The notes beneath the pieces are model-generated. The model was not told the origin of the DNA. It worked only from the letters and a program-made list of their open reading frames with translations, and ran no database searches. The translations under genes were made by a program, and so were the position numbers. Of a stretch of 64,000 nucleotides of DNA, positions 1-12,029 are shown one piece after another (positions within the stretch are counted from its first letter, which is position 1; each line of letters opens with the position of its first letter). The stretch lies in contig JAULJL010000017.1 of assembly GCA_030761205.1 (NCBI GenBank), positions 6,582,001 to 6,646,000 on the forward strand, written 5' to 3'. This DNA comes from Fremontodendron californicum. Taxonomy: Eukaryota > Streptophyta > Magnoliopsida > Malvales > Malvaceae.

Positions 1-2144
1 GTGAGCAAGAAGAAGAGTATGCTGAATTCGCAAATGACAGTGATGAAAGCAATGATTCTGACCGAGACGTTGGCCCTAATATCAACACTTATGGAGTTCT
101 TCCCCCTTATGAGCTTGCATCCCATATGCGCACCCTGGATCTGGATGCAATGCAAGTGCCAGAATTTCCTGAATATGGTCATACATTTGCTGCACCTCTG
201 AGTTGGAATCCATCTACAGTTGATCTCTATGTTGGGTTACAATTTCCAACGAAAGAGGCTGTGCTTTAAGCTATTAAGCACTACAACATCAAAAACTCTG
301 TAGATTACAGAGTTATTGAATCTGAGCCAACCAAATATCATGGCAAGTGTCTAATGTATGGGAAAGGGTGCAATTGGAGAATAAGGGCAACATTCATGAA
401 GAAGAAACAAGTATGGGAGATTAGAAAATATAATGGGCCTCACACTTGCACATCGGGAAGAATTTCACAGGATCATTGCAAATTAGATTCTAACATGATC
501 TCTTCATGCATTCTGTCATTGATCCAAGCAAATCCGGAGATTTTTATTTCAGTTTTGATCGTTAAAATGCGAATCCAGTATTGATACATCACTTCTTATA
601 GGAAAGCATGGAAAGCAAAGCAAAAGGCAATTATTCGAGTCTTTGGCGATTGGGATAGATCGTACAATGATCTACCTAAATGGTTGGGTGCAATGCAACA
701 TTTCATTCCTGGTACAATTGTGGAATTGCAAACGATACCTACATATCACGGTGATCGAATAGTCCAGGGTAAGAGAATATTCCATCGACTCTTTTGGACA
801 TTTAAGTCGTGCATTGAAGGGTTTGTATTGCAAACCTATTGTGCAAATAGACGGTACATTCTTATATGGAAAATACAAAGGAACATTGTTGTTAGCTATT
901 GCACAAGATGGCAACCGAAATATACTACCAATTGCCTTTGCCATTGTGGAGGATGAGACAACGGAGGCTTGGTTTTTCTTTCTCACTAATTTGCGTACAT
1001 ATGTGACAACACAACCTGGCATATGCTTAATGTCTGATCGGCATGAATCCATCAAAGCTGCAATCAGACGCCATGGTAGTGGATGGAATTCTCCAAATGC
1101 ATACTCTGTGTACTGCATTCGACACATTGCAGCTAACTTAATGAAGAGGTTTAACAATAAGGAATTGAGTCGACAAATTGTCAACATGGGTATGTAATTG
1201 GATCATAGTTATTTTCTCTCTTATATTTTCTTTAATATATAAAATAATACTAAAATTAACTAGTTTTGTTTTTTTAATTTTATCAGGATACGAGTTGAGG
1301 CGACCCCATTTTCATTGGATGTATGAGATTTTTCGTGGAGAAAACGTAGAGGCAACTAATTGGCTTGATAGGATCCCCAAGGAGAAGTGGGCCCAATCAT
1401 ATGACGAAGGAAGACGCTATGGGCATATGACAACCAACCTAGCTGAATCTATCAATTCAGTGTTAAAGGGGACGCGCCATCTTCCCATTACTGCTTTGGT
1501 GCAGGCAACATATTATAGGTTGGCTGAACTTTTTGTTAAATGGGCAACAAGCAAATTGCAATGATGGAAGGAGTGCACACATACTGTGAAACAGTCACAA
1601 TGGCAATGCAAGAAAATCGTAGGAAAGCTAACTCCCACTCGGTTTGTAATTTACGTGCGCAAATCAATTTTCTTTGATTGAGGAGTTACTTGACTCACAA
1701 GATGGAGTTGTTGCAATGAAGTACAAAGTAAATCTTAGTGAGATGTGGTGTGACTGTGGGAAGTTTCAAATACAAATGTTTCCTTGTTCACATGTAGTTG
1801 CTGCTTGTACACATGTCCATGTAGATTACAGGCAATATGTGGACAATGTCTATAAACTTGACACTATATTCAATATAAACTTGACACTATATTCAATGTT
1901 TATAGGCGAAGTAGTTGCAAATGAAGGTTATTGGTCTCAATATAATGGACCAGAAGTGTGTCCCAATCCAGAAATGCGAAGAGATCTACATGGTCGGCCA
2001 AAATCAAGTCGTATTCGTAATGAAATGGACCTCAGGAAGAAAGGCCAACCAAAACGTTGTGGATTATGCAAAAATGAAGGTCATAGCCGTCGAAAATATC
2101 CTTATCAGCCTCGCACATTGGGGGAGAGTTTGCATCAACAATGA
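1..2144 (+). pseudogene. MULE (Mutator-like) transposase remnant, 5' end outside window
   Basis: This is a decayed transposase of a MuDR-type DNA transposon. Reading frame 3 enters from the left edge with an acidic linker, then a Mutator DNA-binding segment (LYVGLQFPTKEAVL, stop, AIKHYN) broken by an in-frame TAA at 267-269. A second stop lies near 582. The transposase core follows: SYRKAW... in frame 3, then a frameshift near 800-835, then VQIDGTFLYGKYKG and LMSDRHESI carrying two presumed catalytic Asp. An apparent intron at 1190-1286 (GTATGT...TATCAG) splices in phase to YELRRPHF. A stop at 1562 and another frame change follow. The C-terminal part (1674-2141) has a SWIM finger (CDCGKFQIQMFPCSHVVAAC) and a CCHC knuckle whose last Cys is now Tyr (CGLCKNEGHSRRKY). 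Family assignment is secure; it cannot encode an active enzyme. I saw no terminal inverted repeat in the window. Confidence 0.9.
1851..1896 (+). repeat. Perfect 23-bp tandem duplication inside the MULE remnant
   Basis: Two identical 23-bp units (1851-1873 and 1874-1896, each beginning TATAAACTTGACAC) lie just after the SWIM finger. A 23-bp insertion changes the frame by two bases, yet the downstream frame again matches the MULE family (VVANEGYW), so a compensating loss must lie close by. Confidence 0.9.
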
Positions 2145-2400
2145 ATCAATTACATGTTCTGCACTTGTAATATTTACATATTTCGTAATATTTACATATT
2201 TCACATTCCATGTTATATGCTGATTTATTCTTATTTATCATTACATTCTTATTTATCATTATATAAATAATTAATTAATTATATATACAAATAATAATAT
2301 TATAAAAATAAATTATTTAGGCTTTTAAAATAATTTAAAATATATATTTTTAAAATTAAATAAAATAAATAATTAAATATTAAATTAAATAATTAAAAAA
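2145..2400. other. AT-rich spacer after the MULE remnant
   Basis: No gene is visible. The stretch is almost entirely A and T, with short repeats such as TTTACATATTTC and ATTCTTATTTATCATTA. It leads into the palindrome cluster. Confidence 0.6.
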
Positions 2401-2568
2401 AAGGTGTTGAGAAGTCACCATATCATATGGCGACTTCCCAACACCTTAACAAAAAAAAAAAAATTACATTGGGAAGTAGCTATATCATATGGCGACTTCC
2501 GAGCCCAATTTTTTAAAAACAAATATATGAAGTTGGGAAGTAGCCATATCATATGGCGACTTCCCAAC
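2401..2568. repeat. Cluster of three related palindromes
   Basis: Three inverted repeats share the core CATATCATATGGCGACTTCC. The first (2401-2447) has 23-bp arms with two mismatches around a single C. The second (2469-2508) is shorter and less perfect. The third (2532-2568) has 18-bp arms (GTTGGGAAGTAGCCATAT) with one mismatch. They are spaced about 65 bp apart and separated by A-rich DNA. Each could fold into a long hairpin. I do not recognise the family. Confidence 0.85.
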
Positions 2569-2663
2569 GGATAAAAAACAGTGCATTTTGGTAAATAATT
2601 ACGAAATATAGGTAATTTGACAATTAAAAAATATATATCAATATCTTGATAAATTTGCCGGCA

Positions 2664-3112
2664 ATTAACATATAAATATGACAAATTACATATAAACGTG
2701 ACAAAATGACAAATTACATATAAAGATGACAAATTATATATAAACATGACAAATTACATATAAACATGACCAAATGACAAATTACATATAAAGATGACAA
2801 ATTATATATAAACATGACAAATTACATATAAACATGACCAAATGACAAATTACATATAAACATGACAAATTACATATAAACATGATAAAATTACATATAA
2901 ACATGACCAATTACATATAAACATGATAAATTACATATAAACATGACAAATTACATATAAACATGACAAATTACATATAAACATGATAAATTACGTATAA
3001 ACATGATAAATTACATATAAATATGACAAATTACATATAAACATGACTAATGACAAATTACATATAAACATGACAAATAATAATTTTTACATATAAACAT
3101 ATAAACATGACA
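2664..3112. repeat. Minisatellite, about 20-bp unit (AATTACATATAAACATGAC)
   Basis: About twenty head-to-tail units of the form AAATTACATATAAACATGAC with small variations (GACC, GATA). No higher-order period is evident. The unit is clearly related to the larger array at 26.8-36 kb and to the short run at 47.4-47.7 kb. Confidence 0.9.
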
Positions 3113-5143
3113 TTGAATTATTTTATTTATAAAATTATAATTTTTCATTAACCTTAAAAAATAAAATAAAATATTATATCAATCTAATTTTAAATGTTAA
3201 TGCAAATTTTGATTATTTATGTAATATGTAACTTTATGCTCAATATATAATTTTTTATAAATAAATAAGTTTTTATAATATAAATATTTTATATTATAAA
3301 TAGTAATAGATTTATTCTATTCTTATTTACGATTTTTTAAATATTGATAAAATTTATCATTGAAAATTTCAATATCACGATAGATTTATTTTTTTAGAAA
3401 AAAATAATTATTAGAACATTTAAGATAATACTTTTAACAATTAAATTATGTGTAGAACTCGTAGTTAAATTTTATCAAACAATAATTGCAAAATTAGGAT
3501 TTCTTAAGTAACTAAATCTCATGTGATTATATATATTACGACAACTTTTTAATCTATTCATTGCATAAAGTGTGAAAAATGTTTAGGAGTTCTGATTATT
3601 TAATAATAGATAAATGTTCATGATTTTTTTTTCATTTGGTTTGTTAAACATAAATTATTTAATAAATATAAGATAATTAACGTGTAATATCACGTGCAAC
3701 GCATGTGACACAATGACTAGTATATATAAAAGCACGAATGTAAAGAATCTTTTGAATTGACGAAAATAGACATATATGTTTATTATATTTTTAAATTTCC
3801 ATTTTAAATAAATACTAATAATATTTATCTAATTTATAAATAAAAATTTACTTTCATTAAGTAACTATATTTGATGAATAAAAATGAGTTAAAATTTACA
3901 TTACATTTTTTTTTACTTTTAATTTTAAATTAATACTAAAAGTAATAAATTTATGTTAATTAACATATGATATATTAATATACATGAAAAAAAATTACAT
4001 GTTAATATGCACTTTATTTAATTATTTATTTTTAAAATGTTAATTTTATATTAACATTAAAAGTAATAAACTTTATATTACTCTCATATATTTTATATAT
4101 GAGACAAATTTTACATGTTATTATGCATTTTATTAATTTTAAATATTTACAATGTACAACTACTTATTTAATATATATTATTATTTAAAAATAAATATTT
4201 ACGTGCAAAATTTCTAAATTGCCATTATAAATATTTTTTATTATTAGTAAGATTTATCTAATTTATAAGTAAAAACTTTAATTTCATTAAAGCATTTTCA
4301 TTAAATGTATTAATTTGATAATAAATAAAAAAATTAAAAAATTATGTAGAATTGCTTTATCTTAAATTTTTTAATTTTCACTAATCTTAAAAAATGAATT
4401 AATTTATATTATATAAATAAAAAGTTAAAATTTACATTAACTTTTTTTTTTATCTTCATAATTAATTTTGCATTAATATTAAAAATAATATAATAATTTG
4501 ATATATGTAATTTGTCATGTATTTATAAATTATACAAGGTGTGTATGAGATTTATCCAGGGAATGCAATGACCAAAATAAGTGACCAACAAAAGCTGCAT
4601 TTGGCCAACAAACAAAATTAAATAGGCGAATTTAAGTATGGTTACGAAGATTAAACTGGTAATCTTTGTATTTATATTGTGTTCACATTTTTTTAATATT
4701 TTAATCATATTTAAGGTGTTATATATTTATATAAATTTTGACACTTTAATAATTCGTGTTATATATTTTTACACATTCATATATTCATGTCGTATTTGTA
4801 TTTTATCGAATTTTAATCTTTTTCCATCATATTCGTATTATTTTCAAAATTACCGGATCTAATTAAGATATTTAATATTTTATCGACAATCATCTCTCTC
4901 ATTGTCGAATTATTCAAGAGCCAAAAACAGACAAAATTTGCAATTATTGGGATTATAACTCGATTCTTGCTGAATATAATGTAGTATATATCACATATAT
5001 ATATATATATATATGTAGAAACAAAATGTATACAACTAACCTAAAGTCTCATATCTAAACAGTCATAGCACAAGAGAAAAATGTATACAACTAACCTAAA
5101 GTCTCATACATAAACAAATATAGCAAAAAGGAGATTTAGAATC
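3113..5143. other. AT-rich intergenic DNA with repeat debris
   Basis: No coding gene is seen. A hairpin followed by CTAG at 3691-3720 looks like a Helitron 3' end. Around 4700-4860 is a degenerate piece of the repeat with TTTTGACAC and AATTCGTGTTATAT motifs that is tandemly arrayed at 41.1-42.1 kb. A short (AT)n run lies near 4995-5014. Confidence 0.55.
3691..3720 (+). mobile_element. Possible Helitron 3' terminus
   Basis: CACGTGCAACGCATGTG (3691-3707) forms a short hairpin with one wobble pair. Ten bases later comes CTAG followed by T. Plant Helitrons typically end in a hairpin about 10 bp before CTRR and insert before T. No matching 5' TC end was identified, so the element's extent is unknown. 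Confidence 0.35.
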
Positions 5144-5916
5144 TCAACCATCCATGACTGTAGGATTCCTGTGTGTTGTAGATGGTTGAGATTCAAGTTT
5201 GTATAATTTTCTTGGGAAAGAAAAACCAAATTTTCCTGTGTGAAGAAGAGTGGTTGTGGAGGCTTTTAGGAATGATAATGAATTCTTTGGACCACCGAAT
5301 TTTCCTGTAGCCTGACCTTGCAAATTTAAATACACCTGCTCATTCCATGCAACCAATCATAATGTTAGCCTCCTTTAACTAATTCCAGTATCAACCAAAG
5401 TTAAAGCCTATAATTCCCACTTGTAGCCATATATGTTTAACTGAAGCAATGATTAGTTTTTTCCATACAATATTGTGCCTTTAATAACAGTAAAATAGAA
5501 TACAACTGAGACATGCACAAGCTGGTATATATATGACTCACCCTGAGGAATGTTTCAAAATCAATCTCATTGCTCAAGTCACTATATGATTCGCCCCATA
5601 TCTGCCTAATCTCATCCTCAGTAAGTATAGCACTAAAAGCCTTCAATTTCACCATCAAGGGCGGCAAATCTCCCGCTGTAACTTTTCCATTTTGGTTCTT
5701 TACTGAAACAAACTAGAAATCATATAAAAAACAGATAGTTAAAACTCTATCAAATTAAATTCACAAAAAATAACAATAAAATTGAATGATAATTCAATAG
5801 TTGAAGCAATAAATTGAGGTGGGAACAAAATATGCTTACATGCTGCGAAGCTCAACTAGCGTGAATTGGCTATGAAGCCATTGATCAGAGACAACAACAC
5901 CCACGAAACTAAACAT
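5144..5916 (-). pseudogene. Truncated fimbrin (actin-bundling protein) N-terminal fragment
   Basis: Three exon-like blocks match the amino terminus of plant fimbrin, which cross-links actin filaments through four calponin-homology domains. Block 1 (5916-5840) encodes MFSFVGVVVSDQWLHSQFTL and ends VELRSM. Block 2 (5712-5542) is an EF-hand-like region with FVSVKNQNGKVTAGDLPP and IDFETFLR. Block 3 (5335-5237) is VYLNLQGQATGKFGGPKN through LKASTTTLLHT. Blocks 2 and 3 join in phase. Block 1 does not: splicing at its only GT gives an immediate stop, as if about 10 nt (family residues Lys-Ser-Lys) were lost at its end. After LLHT the frame reads unrelated sequence to a stop at 5144. All calponin-homology domains are missing: about 115 of the roughly 650-700 residues expected remain. 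I judge it a broken partial copy. Confidence 0.85.
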
Positions 5917-8107
5917 ACCTACAAATTACCCGAGCAGTAAAAAGAAAACTCTGCCAAAAATTCCTTCTCCAAATTTATATATATATATATATATATATTT
6001 TATAATATAAAAAGAAAAAGGAAAAAATATGCTCTGCTGCAGATAGATGCCATACCAATGACTGGAGTAAACTAAGCCCTTGAATCAACATGAAACTGAT
6101 ACAAGTAAATTAAAATTAAATAGAATTCTGATAATATTTTCCCCAACTTAACAACAAAAGCTTCCCCAACAAAACTGATAAAAAAGCTCTCTTGCCAATT
6201 TGCAAGTTCTCCAATATACTCTTTTAATCCTTAATCAATATTATTGAAACTCAGCTCAGCTAAAACAAGAATTTGCTTGTATGCTCCTAGGTAGAATTGG
6301 AATTGTAGGAGACCTCTCCCCCTTCTTAACTTTTCTTGCCCATACCCCCTTTTAATTGACCAAAAAATTCAAGAAGTTCGTCCCCATTTTTATTAGGAAC
6401 TAAATGACTGAAAAGTGAAAAATAAATTACATAGATATAAATCAAAATGGAAAATGTAAGGTTGTTCGTTGCCATTGCACAATATTCAATACTGGCCATA
6501 ATTCGACAAGAAACTTCCCAACCATCTTGTTCTAAGTGAACTCTCATTTGTTCTCAAATATTTTTATGTGACAATCATCTCCTTCGGTGATGTAATTAAC
6601 ATAATTTCTCATTCTAAGCAAGCTCTCTTTTTCTTTTCTCAAGCTTTCCTAGATAGCGTTGAATCAAAAATAATTTACGTTCCATCTTACACAACTGACT
6701 AATTAAAGTATCTACAGATAGATGCATGTTCAAGTTACTTGTAGCATCCTTGTGCTACAATGAAATATCAATGATATCATCACTACCATCACTGCTTAGC
6801 CATCATATGAGTATATGACTTATTTTAAGGCTAAGTTTCGCTCGATATCAAAGAGATAAGATGACAAAATTTTGTAATTTAGCCTGTAAATCTAGCAACT
6901 TCAATCCACAAAATGAGATCTTCATACCATAACCATCAAAATGTCATTAACCAACCCTTGGCGAGGGAAACACAATAGCTGAGCAAGACATATCAAAAAT
7001 ATACACCAGCCATCAAGACCTATAATGATTTTGCTCAACTAGATTAAAAGGAAGCAGATAGTTTAACCAAAGCTCAAAGCATTGGAAATACTTACTTTAT
7101 AAAACCCTATAAAATAGGCTAGAATCTCGAATAAAACAAGTTTAACATCACTCAAGCAAATGTTCCTTATCCTACAATATGATAAGAGTTTAAGAAAAAA
7201 CTAAAATTTGAATGGATTCAATAATTAAAAGATAAAAAAACCCAAAACTTTAATAAATAAAAAAACCCACAAAGTGAAAATTCTCAGAAAAAAGAAAAAA
7301 GAACAAAATTCCACATACCCTTGTTCATCAAGATACCCCTGACCACTGCTACCTCCACTCCCATACGACCCATCCTCGACCCCGTTGTCTGCCAAACACT
7401 GTGCCAAGTTTGCGAAGGAGGCTGAGCATAAATACCACCAGTGGAGTCGACGACAGGCCTCCCAATCATCATCATCCCACAGAGAGAAAGAGAGACATAA
7501 ACATACCCAAAAAAAAAAAAAAAAAAGCAGTGTAAAAGGACATAGAAACTACATAGGACAACCTAGATAAGAGAGCATCCCAGAATTTATGTTAATATTT
7601 AAAAATAAAATTCTCAAACAAAAAACAATTAGATTAACCCAGAAAAAAAAAAAAAAAAGCTTAGAAACCAACAAAGAAACAAAAAAAACTAGATGATCAA
7701 ACAAAAAAATGTCAATCTAGGTTTGATGATTTTGAGAGGGAGAGAGTCGGGGTTGGGTGTTTACCTTCTTCTTGCTCTTCTCCTCCGCAACTCTCACAAT
7801 CGAGGTAAGGGTTTTCTCATATTTGGGGTTTGGATTGTTCAAAAAGAAAAATCGGGATGAGGATTTTCCAAATTTAGGGTTTCATTTTTTTTTAAGTAAG
7901 AAGTGATTCGATGATTTTGAAAGGGAGGGAGGCAAGATATGGCTTTTTTAAACATCTTCCAACAAGTTAACCGGTAAAATGAATTGTTTTTTCTTCTTTT
8001 TTTTCAACGGTTTAGATTAATTATTTTTTATCTAACGGATCAAATTTCTCTAAGCTTATATGAAGCTTATACTAAGGAGCTTTTTTTAGAATTTTCGGAT
8101 GAATGCC
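5917..8107. other. Upstream region of the fimbrin fragment, no firm gene
   Basis: The region probably represents the old 5' leader, intron and promoter of the minus-strand fimbrin copy. It holds (AT)n at about 5977-5998 and several A-runs. A GC-richer patch at 7310-7475 has two overlapping minus-strand frames (starting MMMIGRPVVDSTGGIYAQPP and MAQCLADNGVEDGSYGSGGS); neither is recognisable and neither has a clear continuation. The block 7990-8095, containing CAACGGTTTAGAT and TATCTAACGGAT, recurs upstream of the minus-strand candidate near 40.4 kb. Confidence 0.5.
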
Positions 8108-8661
8108 TGGGGATGGAAATGGAGCGGGGCGGGGGCGGATTTTGCAGTATCCGCCTTCCTCCCGCCATAGCACTGCTCTGCCCCCCTCCGCCGTGGATGT
8201 TGAAATTTCAATACCACTATCACCTTCATGGATGTCGGTTACATCCATAACCGCCCCGCTCTGCCTCATTTGATATTTATTAATTATTTTTATTTTTTTC
8301 AAATAATAAAGTATTTTTAAAAAATTTAAATATAAATTAAATATAAACATGTTTCTAATATAGGAAGAGAAAAAAATAAAGTATTAGGTTTAAGTTTTTA
8401 AAAAGAAAAAGGAAAATAATAAGTTTAATTATATTATTTTATTATTCTTTTAAAAGCTAAATATTTAAGGGTAAAATTATAATTTCAGTATTCGGGGCAG
8501 GGCGGGACGGTGCGGAACAGACAATCACCACGACTGCTCCATCCCGCCTTTTAAACAAAAAAAATCACACCGCTCCGCTTCCATTGTTCAAAAAAAAAAA
8601 CTCTCCATTCGGATCAAATCTATTCAAAACTCATCGATCTAATCGAATTTTGCCATCCCTA
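8108..8661. mobile_element. hAT-type MITE, copy 1 (554 bp)
   Basis: The element begins TGGGGATGGAAATGG and ends TTTTGCCATCCCTA. The ends form a short imperfect inverted repeat of the hAT type (consensus near TAGGGATGGCAA). A perfect 8-bp target duplication TGAATGCC flanks it at 8100-8107 and 8662-8669. Both ends are GC-rich (GGGGCGGGGGCGG and relatives), while the middle is AT-rich. It is collinear with the copy at 57761-58312. No transposase is encoded. Confidence 0.9.
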
Positions 8662-8669
8662 TGAATGCC

Positions 8670-11600
8670 CTTATCTCTCTTCTCATTTCTAATTTTTCAA
8701 CCTCCATTATCATTTCTACTCTCTCTATATTATTCTCTTTCCTTTCACCTATATAAATAAATATTAGAAATAAAAAATTTTAAAAATAAAACTTTTAAAA
8801 GGGGTTTGCTGCTGTTAAGTTTATTTATTCAATTCAATTATTTTTAGTCATTAGTCACATTTTCTACGGTGCTTCTACCCTTCCAACGCAATCTCAACTC
8901 CCCTTTTAGAGATCGGATAATTTTCAGTTCCCAAATTCCGAAATTCCCCTTTGTAAATCCTCACCTATTTTCGTAAATTTATTTGTTTGATTATTTTTCA
9001 TGATTTTTGCTTCTTTTTTTTTTTGGATTGATGGACTGATTGATCTGTGTTATGGCCGATGGGTTGCTTCTGATTTACTGTATGTAATTTATAAATTGAT
9101 AATGTTTGGTTCGTTTATCTTGATAAAGGAGGAATCTTTTTGGGGGTTAGGGTTTGGATGAATTGCTGGGGAAGGATTGGTATTTTTGATAAGATGATAT
9201 ATGGGGTTTTTATGTTTTGGATTTTGAGTTAAGGTACTGAATCTTTGGGGAAAAAAGGATGGAACTTTTTAATCTGAAAACACCTGCTTTAAGATTAATT
9301 ATGTTCCAGAGAAATTTGTTTTTCCCATTTTAGCAAGCAACTTGTATATTTGTGTGTTTATTGTAAAATTGCTCAGGAGGTCAGTTCTCTATTCCTGTAT
9401 GGGGCTCTAGGAAAAAGGGTAGCTGAACACAATTAGGAATAAAAATGTATTGTATTCTATTATTATTGAATGAAAATTGAAAAGCTGTTCTTTAGGATCA
9501 CCTTAGCAACTCTGTTATATTTAATTCGAAATTTCGGCTTTGAAAAAATTTTACTTGTGGTGTTTATGGAAGTAGTTATGCATGAATTAAAAATTTTTGG
9601 TTGTTTGAACTGATGGCTGTTGTATACAATTGGATTCTCATATGTTTATCACCAATAACTGGAATTAAACCTCATTGAGCATAAATTTTTTATGACAAAG
9701 TGTTATTCTATTGATGGTTCAAACAACCATTACAATCTTTACCTCTATGCCAAACTATCTAGATGGTTTCTATGCATTTTTCTTCTCTCTATTGATAGTT
9801 GATAGAAATTTCAGATTGAGATATATTAAATTTAACAATCTTTTCTGGTTTTTGTGGTCTGACTGCAGGTATGGTTCAAGACTAAATTCTTAGTTACTTA
9901 TTCAAGGGTTCTGTTTGATCAAGTTTTCTAGGACTATTTACATTGCATTATATTGTTCAGTGCTTTGGAGCTTTGCATCAGGCTTTGTCTTGTGATTTTC
10001 TTTGTAAAAGTTAACAAGTAAGGATTCTATAGTTTTCAGTTGGTAACACATAGAGACACAGAAGGCTGCAGTAGAAAATATATTTAAAGTTCAGCCTCGT
10101 GGTAAGTTAATGTTCAGTTAAAAGATGTACCACTTTCATTATGTTTTGAAAATTTTGATAGTGCTTGGAATGTCTCTCATTTATTGACTGGCATATTTTT
10201 CCCTTGTCCATTTGTTGTTGTTTATAATTCATATGATCATCTATGGATTTTTCTATCTAGCATTTACTTTATGTTTATGCATTCATATGTAGTGAAGTTG
10301 GAGTAGTACTTTCAAGTTTGAACATCAAAAGATTATTGCTAAGGACTATAGTGAGACATGTACATTGAATGTGGTTAAGTTCTCCTAGGTTTTGACTTGA
10401 AAATTAAAGAAGAATTTAGCAAACTTTGTTTGAATTCATTTAGTAGATTTCCTTTGCTACTAGGCTTAATAGTGTTTGTGAAGATATAGAAAACATTTTG
10501 GCTGATTGTTTTCTCATAGTCTGTTTCTAGATGGATAGCAGGTATTTTTGACTTCCACCTTTGTGACACTAGTTTCAAATGTATGACTTGGAGTGGTTAT
10601 TTTGAGGAATAAGTGTTGCTTGCAACAATGCTGTTTTTTGGATGGCTAAGGACTGGTCTATCAATGAATTTCTAAAATTAGTCCAAGACAAATAGACAGT
10701 GAGTTCAGATCAGATGATTTAGGCTTAGCTTATCATTCCTTGAATGACTGTTGATAACATGTCAATGTGGGACCTTTTTAAAATGGAAGGTGGGTTGCTT
10801 TACCACTTTGTTCACCATAAACATGATTCCAAATCCAAACATTGCCACCTTCATTTCTTTCTCTAGCCGCAGAATAGTGTTCACGAAGAAGAGGCTGACC
10901 ATTTCATATCCAACTTTTTTTTTCTTTCTTAATTGTGGGTCTAATATTCAGAAAATTGTGAATGGAGTATTTGTTAAACTTTTTCTGCCTGGAATAGGTT
11001 ATTTGAAGGAGAATTCTTTAGACAACTTTCCAAATTATTGTTGTCCACTTACTTTTCCCTTCCATATAGGTATATACTATATAGGTATTTAGCAACTTGT
11101 GAAGAAAAAACAACTTACCCAATTTATTGTTGTCTGCTTACTTTTCCCTTTTTGTATAGGTATATAGGTGTTCACCAAATTGTGAAGGGAAATTTTATTT
11201 TAATAAAATCACATATGAACTTCAGGAATGCGATTGCATGCGAGTTTATTGGTACAAGACGTCATTTTGATACCATGTTACCGTTATCTTTCCTTGTATC
11301 AATTTGCAAAATTAGCATTTGGTACAATTAGTGGCATTAGGTAAGATAAATTTTCAATAGACAGTAAATCTGGCAATATTAACAAATGAGCTAAAATAGT
11401 TCGTAGCTGATTCTTGCATTATGCTGCTTGTATATCCTTATAGAATGCACTTAATCTTAACTGCCTTGTGTGGGGCCCTAAGTTATCTCTTACTGGAGGA
11501 CTTCTTTATAATTCTATTTAACTGGTGTTGGTGGTTGATCCCTAGAAGGCTGTCAAGTGCAGGCTTTTGAAATGAACCATTATTTGTACCTCAGGTTGAG

Positions 11601-12029
11601 TTTGGTCATTATTAGTGTGAATTTCAGAAGAAGTGAGGATGAGAAAAGAGCAGTCAAGGAAGTTAGGCAATTTTCATTCTTTTCCCCTCCTGCACCATGC
11701 CTTTCCAAGAAAGAAAGAAATTGGGGTTTGTTGGACAAGAATATGATAGGGCTTTCCTCATTTTTTGCTTTTTTTTCCTTTTCTGAAATCTTGAGTGTAT
11801 TTGATTGGTTGCTTCTTTTCGATTCTAGGATATGCTGCCATTTTTTCCGTCTCATTTTATTAGAAAAATCACCTAGGTATGGAGACTTTTGAAAATTCTC
11901 CTTTTATAGTGCTAGTTTTGTGGTTTATTATGTTCATTATCTAGTTTATCCTTTGATTAATGGACTATTTTTTTTCCCATTACCTGATGAGTTCAATATG
12001 CTGAGTAACTTTACACAGCATGGTGCAAG
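8670..12029 (+). other. Probable 5' leader and long 5'-UTR intron(s) of the DUF1644 gene
   Basis: No convincing coding sequence is present. The base composition is that of transcribed plant non-coding DNA, T-rich on the plus strand. A likely leader lies around 8880-8960 (CT-rich, then TTTTCGTAAATT), and an acceptor at about 12012-12018 (TTACACAG) lies just before the start codon. Exact transcript ends and introns cannot be set without RNA data. Confidence 0.45.

Noticed and set aside
7225..7475. Two overlapping minus-strand frames in the fimbrin-fragment upstream region
   Set aside because: No recognisable domain, mutually frameshifted, and no clear splice partner. Mentioned only as a GC-richer patch.
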